NCBI GenBank assembly: GCA_910588285.1
Contig: CAJUQB010000065.1
Coordinates: 1-26,882 of the forward strand
DNA length: 26,882 nucleotides
Source: an uncultured Lachnospiraceae bacterium
Lineage (GTDB): Bacteria > Bacillota > Clostridia > Lachnospirales > Lachnospiraceae
Direction of reading: 5' to 3'
Shown here: positions 23,818-26,882 of the stretch, piece after piece
How the letters are laid out: each line of letters opens with the position of its first letter
Numbering within the stretch: position 1 is the stretch's first letter
The notes under the pieces: model-generated
What the model saw: the letters and a program-made list of their open reading frames with translations, nothing else
Database searches by the model: none
Told to the model about the DNA's origin: nothing
Made by a program: the position numbers and the translations under genes

Positions 23818-25351
23818 AGAATTGTTGTCAGAGATTCCCCACAGGCTGATATCCGGGGAGGAAGAGACAGAGATCACATCCATTGTATATGATTCCAGAA
23901 AGGTAAAGCCGGGGAGCCTCTTTGTCTGCCTGACGGGCTTTTTGACGGATGGCCACGAGTACATCCGGCAGGCATTGGAGCAGGGAGCCGTGGCGGTTAT
24001 GGCAGAGCGGGAGGTGGAGCCAGGAGCCTTCCCTGTGACAAAAGAGGAGAAGCCAGGAGCCTTCCCTGTGATAAAGGAAGAGAAGCCGGGAGAGGAACCG
24101 GCGGGAGGAGTGGCAGCAGTCATACAGGTGCCGGACACCCGGGAGGCCCTGGCCTACCTGGCGGCAGCCTGGTTTGGCCATCCGGCCAGGGAGCTGTGCA
24201 TCATTGGAATCACCGGAACCAAGGGAAAGACCACCACAGCCCACATGCTTCGGAGCATACTGGAGGAGCAGGGGGAGCAGGCAGGGATGATCGGCACCCT
24301 GGGAGCCTATATCGGAAGGGAGCATATTCCCACAGACAATACCACGCCAGAGCCCTGGGAGCTTCACCGCCTGTTTGCCCGGATGAGACAGAAGGGCTGC
24401 AGATATGTGGTGATGGAGGTCTCCTCCCAGGCGCTGAAGCAGAAACGCACAGCAGGAATTCTGTTTGCATATGGCGTTTTCTTAAATATTTCCCCGGATC
24501 ACATTGGGGCCGGGGAGCATGAGGATTTTGCAGAGTATCTGGCCTGCAAAGGTTTGCTGTTCTCCCAGACAAAGCAGGCAGTGGCCAGCATTGACGACAT
24601 GCATTGGCAGGATGTTACGGGAGCCATGGAAAGGGTCGTCACAGTTTCCACCCAAAAGAGGGCGGATTATCAGGGAACGGCGATCAGGAACTGCTGGAAG
24701 CCCGGCTTTTTGGGAGTGGAATTCCAGGTGACAGAAAAGGGAGCCCCGAAGGGAAAGCTGCGCCTCAACATGCCGGGACAGTTTAATGTGGAGAATGCGC
24801 TGGCAGCCATTGCTGTGGCCAGCGGCCTTGGGATATCCTGGGAGGTGATGGCAGCAGCACTGGGGAAGGTGTATGTAAAGGGGCGGACACAGCTTCTGAA
24901 GGGCACAGCGCATTTTTCCACCTTCCTGATTGACTATGCCCACAATGCCCTGAGCATGGAAAATCTGCTGGAGACACTGAGGGGCTATCATCCGGGGCGG
25001 TTGGTCTGCATGTTTGGCGGAGGCGGGAATAAGCCAAAGCAGCGGCGTTATGATATGGGCAGGATTGCCGGGAAATACGCGGACCTGAGTATCATTACCA
25101 TGGATAATCCCAGGTTTGAGGACATGGAGGAGATTAATAAGGATATTATCGCGGGCCTCAAAGTACATGACGGAGCCTATAAGGTGATTTCAGACCGGAA
25201 GCAGGCAATCCATTATCTCATTGACAACAGCGGACGGGAGGATCTTGTGGTTTTTGTGGGGAAGGGGCATGAGACGTACCAGGAGATTCGGGGGAAGCGG
25301 TATTATTTTTCGGAGGAGGAGATTGTGGAGGGGTATTTGCAGACAAAGTAA
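23807..25351 (+). CDS. murE: UDP-MurNAc-L-Ala-D-Glu:meso-diaminopimelate ligase
   Basis: The predicted 514-residue protein shows the three Mur ligase domains: an N-terminal UDP-binding part (SIVYDSRKVKPGSLFVCL), a central ATP-binding domain with GITGTKGKTTT (K141 in the P-loop) and a C-terminal domain with DNPR at 433-436, the motif that selects meso-diaminopimelate. It adds that residue to the peptidoglycan precursor in the cytoplasm. The start at 23807 has AAGGAG (23792-23797) upstream and lies inside dapF. Residues about 72-98 form an unusual insertion of two 11-residue repeats plus a partial third (PGAFPVTKEEK, PGAFPVIKEEK, PGEEP) between the AVMAERE and VAAVIQVPDTREAL segments. It is probably a surface loop that does not disturb catalysis. 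Confidence 0.95.
   Translation: MKLRELLSEIPHRLISGEEETEITSIVYDSRKVKPGSLFVCLTGFLTDGHEYIRQALEQGAVAVMAEREVEPGAFPVTKEEKPGAFPVIKEEKPGEEPAGGVAAVIQVPDTREALAYLAAAWFGHPARELCIIGITGTKGKTTTAHMLRSILEEQGEQAGMIGTLGAYIGREHIPTDNTTPEPWELHRLFARMRQKGCRYVVMEVSSQALKQKRTAGILFAYGVFLNISPDHIGAGEHEDFAEYLACKGLLFSQTKQAVASIDDMHWQDVTGAMERVVTVSTQKRADYQGTAIRNCWKPGFLGVEFQVTEKGAPKGKLRLNMPGQFNVENALAAIAVASGLGISWEVMAAALGKVYVKGRTQLLKGTAHFSTFLIDYAHNALSMENLLETLRGYHPGRLVCMFGGGGNKPKQRRYDMGRIAGKYADLSIITMDNPRFEDMEEINKDIIAGLKVHDGAYKVISDRKQAIHYLIDNSGREDLVVFVGKGHETYQEIRGKRYYFSEEEIVEGYLQTK
24020..24085 (+). repeat. 33-bp tandem repeat inside murE
   Basis: Two in-frame 33-base units (24020-24052 and 24053-24085) differ at only a few bases and encode PGAFPVTKEEK and PGAFPVIKEEK. 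The start of a third unit follows (CCGGGAG). Confidence 0.95.
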
Positions 25352-25417
25352 ATGGGATAAAGTTGTCCGCGAGGGACGCAAGGGGCGGATTTCTGGGGAT
25401 TTTCCCAGAAAAAATAG

Positions 25418-25446
25418 TTGACAAGGGGGAATTCCTGTACTATAAT
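25418..25446 (+). promoter_or_regulatory. Consensus promoter of rplM-rpsI
   Basis: TTGACA (25418-25423) and TATAAT (25441-25446) are both perfect and are 17 bases apart. Transcription should begin near 25453. A hairpin, TTTCTGGG (25390-25397) with CCCAGAAA (25404-25411), precedes it but is followed by A rather than T. Confidence 0.93.
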
Positions 25447-25452
25447 AGGCGA

Positions 25453-25612
25453 GTATGGCGAGTTAGAAATGCAAGCCTTCCCGGCGAAGCGTTTTTGCTT
25501 TGATGTACAAGGAAAAATGTAAATGGTGGGAAAAGGATATACCGGGTGAAACACAAGCTCTGCGGAGTAGAATCGGACGGCATCCGGATATCAGAGTATC
25601 ATCGAAAATTTC
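25453..25612 (+). promoter_or_regulatory. Long 5' leader of rplM, candidate L13 autoregulatory leader
   Basis: About 175 bases separate the predicted transcription start from rplM. Firmicute rplM transcripts often carry an L13-binding leader that represses translation. Short hairpins such as AAGC-N6-GCTT near 25487 and CGGA-N5-TCCG near 25574 are visible, but I cannot confirm the family fold by eye. An open frame from 25500 runs into rplM but lacks its own ribosome binding site. Confidence 0.45.
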
Positions 25613-25628
25613 AAGGAGGGAAACATCA

Positions 25629-26057
25629 ATGAAAACTTTTATGGCCAGCCCGGCAACGATTGACAGAAAATGGTATGTAGTTGATGCTGAGGGAAAGACC
25701 TTAGGGCGTCTTGCATCCGAGGTAGCGAAGGTATTGAGAGGAAAGAATAAGCCGATCTTTACCCCCCACATTGACACCGGCGACTATGTAATCGTTGTCA
25801 ACGCAGAGAAGATCAAGGTAACCGGAAAGAAGATGAATCAGAAGATCTACTATCATCATTCCGATTACGTAGGTGGAATGAAAGAGACTACCTTAAAGGA
25901 AATGTTGGCAAAGAAACCGGAGCGTGTAGTGGAGCTTGCAGTGAAGGGCATGCTTCCCAAGGGTCCTTTGGGACGTCAGATGTACAAGAAATTGTTTGTA
26001 TACGCAGGACCGGAACATAAGCATGCGGCACAGAAGCCGGAAGCTTTGACATTTTAG
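25629..26057 (+). CDS. rplM: 50S ribosomal protein L13
   Basis: The predicted 142-residue protein has the expected L13 length and segments: MKTFMASPATIDRKWYVVDA, KTLGRLASEVAKVLRGK, HIDTGDYVIVVNAEKI and GMLPKGPLGRQMYKKLFVYAG. It is an early-assembly protein of the large ribosomal subunit. AAGGAGGG (25613-25620) lies 8 bases before the ATG. A perfect consensus promoter lies about 180 bases upstream and rpsI follows after 30 bases. Confidence 0.98.
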   Translation: MKTFMASPATIDRKWYVVDAEGKTLGRLASEVAKVLRGKNKPIFTPHIDTGDYVIVVNAEKIKVTGKKMNQKIYYHHSDYVGGMKETTLKEMLAKKPERVVELAVKGMLPKGPLGRQMYKKLFVYAGPEHKHAAQKPEALTF

Positions 26058-26087
26058 TTGACATTTGGATTAAGGAGGTAAAATAAA

Positions 26088-26480
26088 ATGGCTGATGCAA
26101 AGTACTACGGAACAGGAAGAAGAAAAAAATCAATCGCCAGAGTATATTTGGTACCTGGAACCGGTAAGATTACGATCAATAAAAGAGATATCGACGAGTA
26201 CCTTGGTCTTGAGACCCTGAAGGTAATCGTTCGCCAGCCCCTGGTTGCAACAGAGACCGTGGATAAGTTTGACGTGCGTGTAAATGTGCGCGGCGGCGGT
26301 TACACTGGCCAGGCAGGCGCAATCCGTCACGGAATTGCCCGTGCACTGCTTCAGGTGGATGCAGACTATAGACCGACGCTGAAGTCCAACGGTTACCTGA
26401 CACGTGACCCGAGAATGAAGGAGAGGAAGAAGTACGGCCTCAAAGCGGCTCGTCGCGCTCCGCAGTTCAGCAAGCGTTAA
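26088..26480 (+). CDS. rpsI: 30S ribosomal protein S9
   Basis: The predicted 130-residue protein has the full S9 pattern: YYGTGRRKKSIARVYLVPG, INKRDIDEYL, VRGGGYTGQAGAIRHGIARAL and the basic tail KKYGLKAARRAPQFSKR that reaches the ribosomal P-site tRNA. AAGGAGGT lies upstream. It ends the rplM-rpsI operon before a strong terminator. The 3' end of rpsI is a known integration target of some mobile elements, and unusual repeats lie beyond it here. Confidence 0.98.
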   Translation: MADAKYYGTGRRKKSIARVYLVPGTGKITINKRDIDEYLGLETLKVIVRQPLVATETVDKFDVRVNVRGGGYTGQAGAIRHGIARALLQVDADYRPTLKSNGYLTRDPRMKERKKYGLKAARRAPQFSKR

Positions 26481-26499
26481 ATTTTATCAAAATGGCTCA

Positions 26500-26533
26500 A
26501 AAAGCCCGGAAAATCAAGGTTTTCCGGGCTTTT
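26500..26533 (+). terminator. rpsI terminator
   Basis: AAAAGCCCGGAAAA (26500-26513) pairs perfectly over 14 bp with TTTTCCGGGCTTTT (26520-26533) around TCAAGG. The 3' arm itself supplies the T-run. Confidence 0.95.
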
Positions 26534-26540
26534 GCTTTTG

Positions 26541-26768
26541 ATAGGGTTTGATGCAGTTTGACGCAAAAAAGCCATTTTTCACCAAATTTATAGTGGTTCC
26601 CAATAGGATAACCGGGCAAAAAGAGGGCAAAATGAGGGTCAAGTGGTTACAAAATAGGATAACCACAGCTCTGTTTTTGGGGTATTTCAGAGGTGATTTT
26701 TACTCCCTCTCTCCCCTCGATTTATACGAGAACAGTTTGGCATAGTTTGACCGAATTTGAATAATTGA
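26541..26768. repeat. Gene-free field of phased short repeats, attachment-site-like
   Basis: There is no convincing gene. A 12-bp direct repeat AATAGGATAACC occurs at 26602-26613 and 26653-26664, each preceded by AGTGGTT (26592 and 26642). Between them three 11-bp units follow in tandem: GGGCAAAAAGA (26614), GGGCAAAATGA (26625) and GGGTCAAGTGG (26636). TTTGA motifs flank this at 10-base spacing (26547, 26557; then TTTGG 26736, TTTGA 26746, 26756, ATTGA 26764). Helically phased direct repeats of this type are seen at integrase arm-binding sites. That function is inference; no integrase gene is in the window. Confidence 0.6.
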
Positions 26769-26785
26769 ATATGATTCTAATGCAG

Positions 26786-26815
26786 GCACTCAGTATTTTT
26801 TGCTGGGTGCTTTTT
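26786..26815 (+). terminator. Orphan intrinsic terminator
   Basis: GCACTCAG (26786-26793) pairs with CTGGGTGC (26803-26810), with one G-U pair, followed by TTTTT. No gene ends just upstream, so it may stop an unannotated transcript or read-through from rpsI. Confidence 0.7.
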
Positions 26816-26846
26816 GCATTTCCAGGAAACTGTATTCCGGGATCAG

Positions 26847-26882
26847 AAAAAGCCGTCACTTTTCAATTTATGAAGTGGCGGC
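26847..26882 (-). terminator. Minus-strand terminator at the window edge
   Basis: GCCGTCACTT (26852-26861) pairs with AAGTGGCGGC (26873-26882) with a single wobble. On the minus strand the stem is followed by TTTTT (26851-26847). This suggests a gene on the minus strand ending just beyond the window, or a bidirectional terminator cut by the edge. Confidence 0.55.

Noticed and set aside
25500..25628. N-terminal extension of rplM from the ATG at 25500
   Set aside because: The extra 43 residues are not part of L13, and the strong AAGGAGGG precedes the ATG at 25629.
26548..26745. 65-codon plus-strand open frame after rpsI
   Set aside because: No ribosome binding site, no domain, and its sequence is built from the repeat field. 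Probably noncoding.

Overview
The window reads as a stretch of chromosome from a Firmicute of class Clostridia, most likely Lachnospiraceae. I infer this from strong AGGAGG-type ribosome binding sites, short intergenic gaps with hairpin terminators, moderately GC-rich coding sequence, an ecfA1-ecfA2-ecfT-truA gene string, an rplM-rpsI operon and a meso-diaminopimelate type MurE. No rRNA, tRNA, CRISPR array, transposase or complete mobile element is visible.

Layout: (1) 1-3.5 kb and 3.6-5.7 kb: a NUDIX hydrolase, then a TetR-family regulator followed by an MMPL/RND-type membrane transporter and a large secreted LxxG-repeat protein, probably one regulated export module. (2) 5.8-11.4 kb: two paralogous cobalamin-binding (corrinoid) proteins on either side of a [2Fe-2S] ASKHA-type reductive activator of corrinoid proteins, then a B12-binding-type radical SAM protein and a DnaQ-like exonuclease. 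No methyltransferase partner is present. This is the most unusual cassette in the window. (3) 11.4-14.2 kb: a membrane-anchored protein on the minus strand, a 34-residue single-pass membrane microprotein and a secreted VanW-domain protein. (4) 14.2-20.8 kb: a long co-directional run of an orphan HypE/PurM-like protein, an Lrp/AsnC regulator overlapping an aminotransferase gene, trmL, the energising module of an ECF vitamin transporter (ecfA1, ecfA2, ecfT) and truA, ending in a strong bidirectional terminator. (5) 20.8-25.4 kb: a minus-strand fructose-6-phosphate aldolase/transaldolase, divergent from a trans-sulfuration PLP enzyme, dapF and murE. DapF makes the meso-diaminopimelate that MurE adds to the peptidoglycan precursor. 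(6) 25.4-26.5 kb: rplM-rpsI behind a perfect TTGACA-17-TATAAT promoter and a long leader. (7) 26.5-26.9 kb: a gene-free segment full of short phased direct repeats resembling integrase-binding or attachment-site DNA, with two further terminator hairpins.

The best candidates for new biology are the corrinoid-activator-corrinoid-radical SAM cassette, a 34-bp tandem duplication at its last gene junction, the repeat field behind rpsI, and a tandem-repeat insertion inside MurE. Gene functions are read from visible motifs. Regulatory calls come from inspection only.
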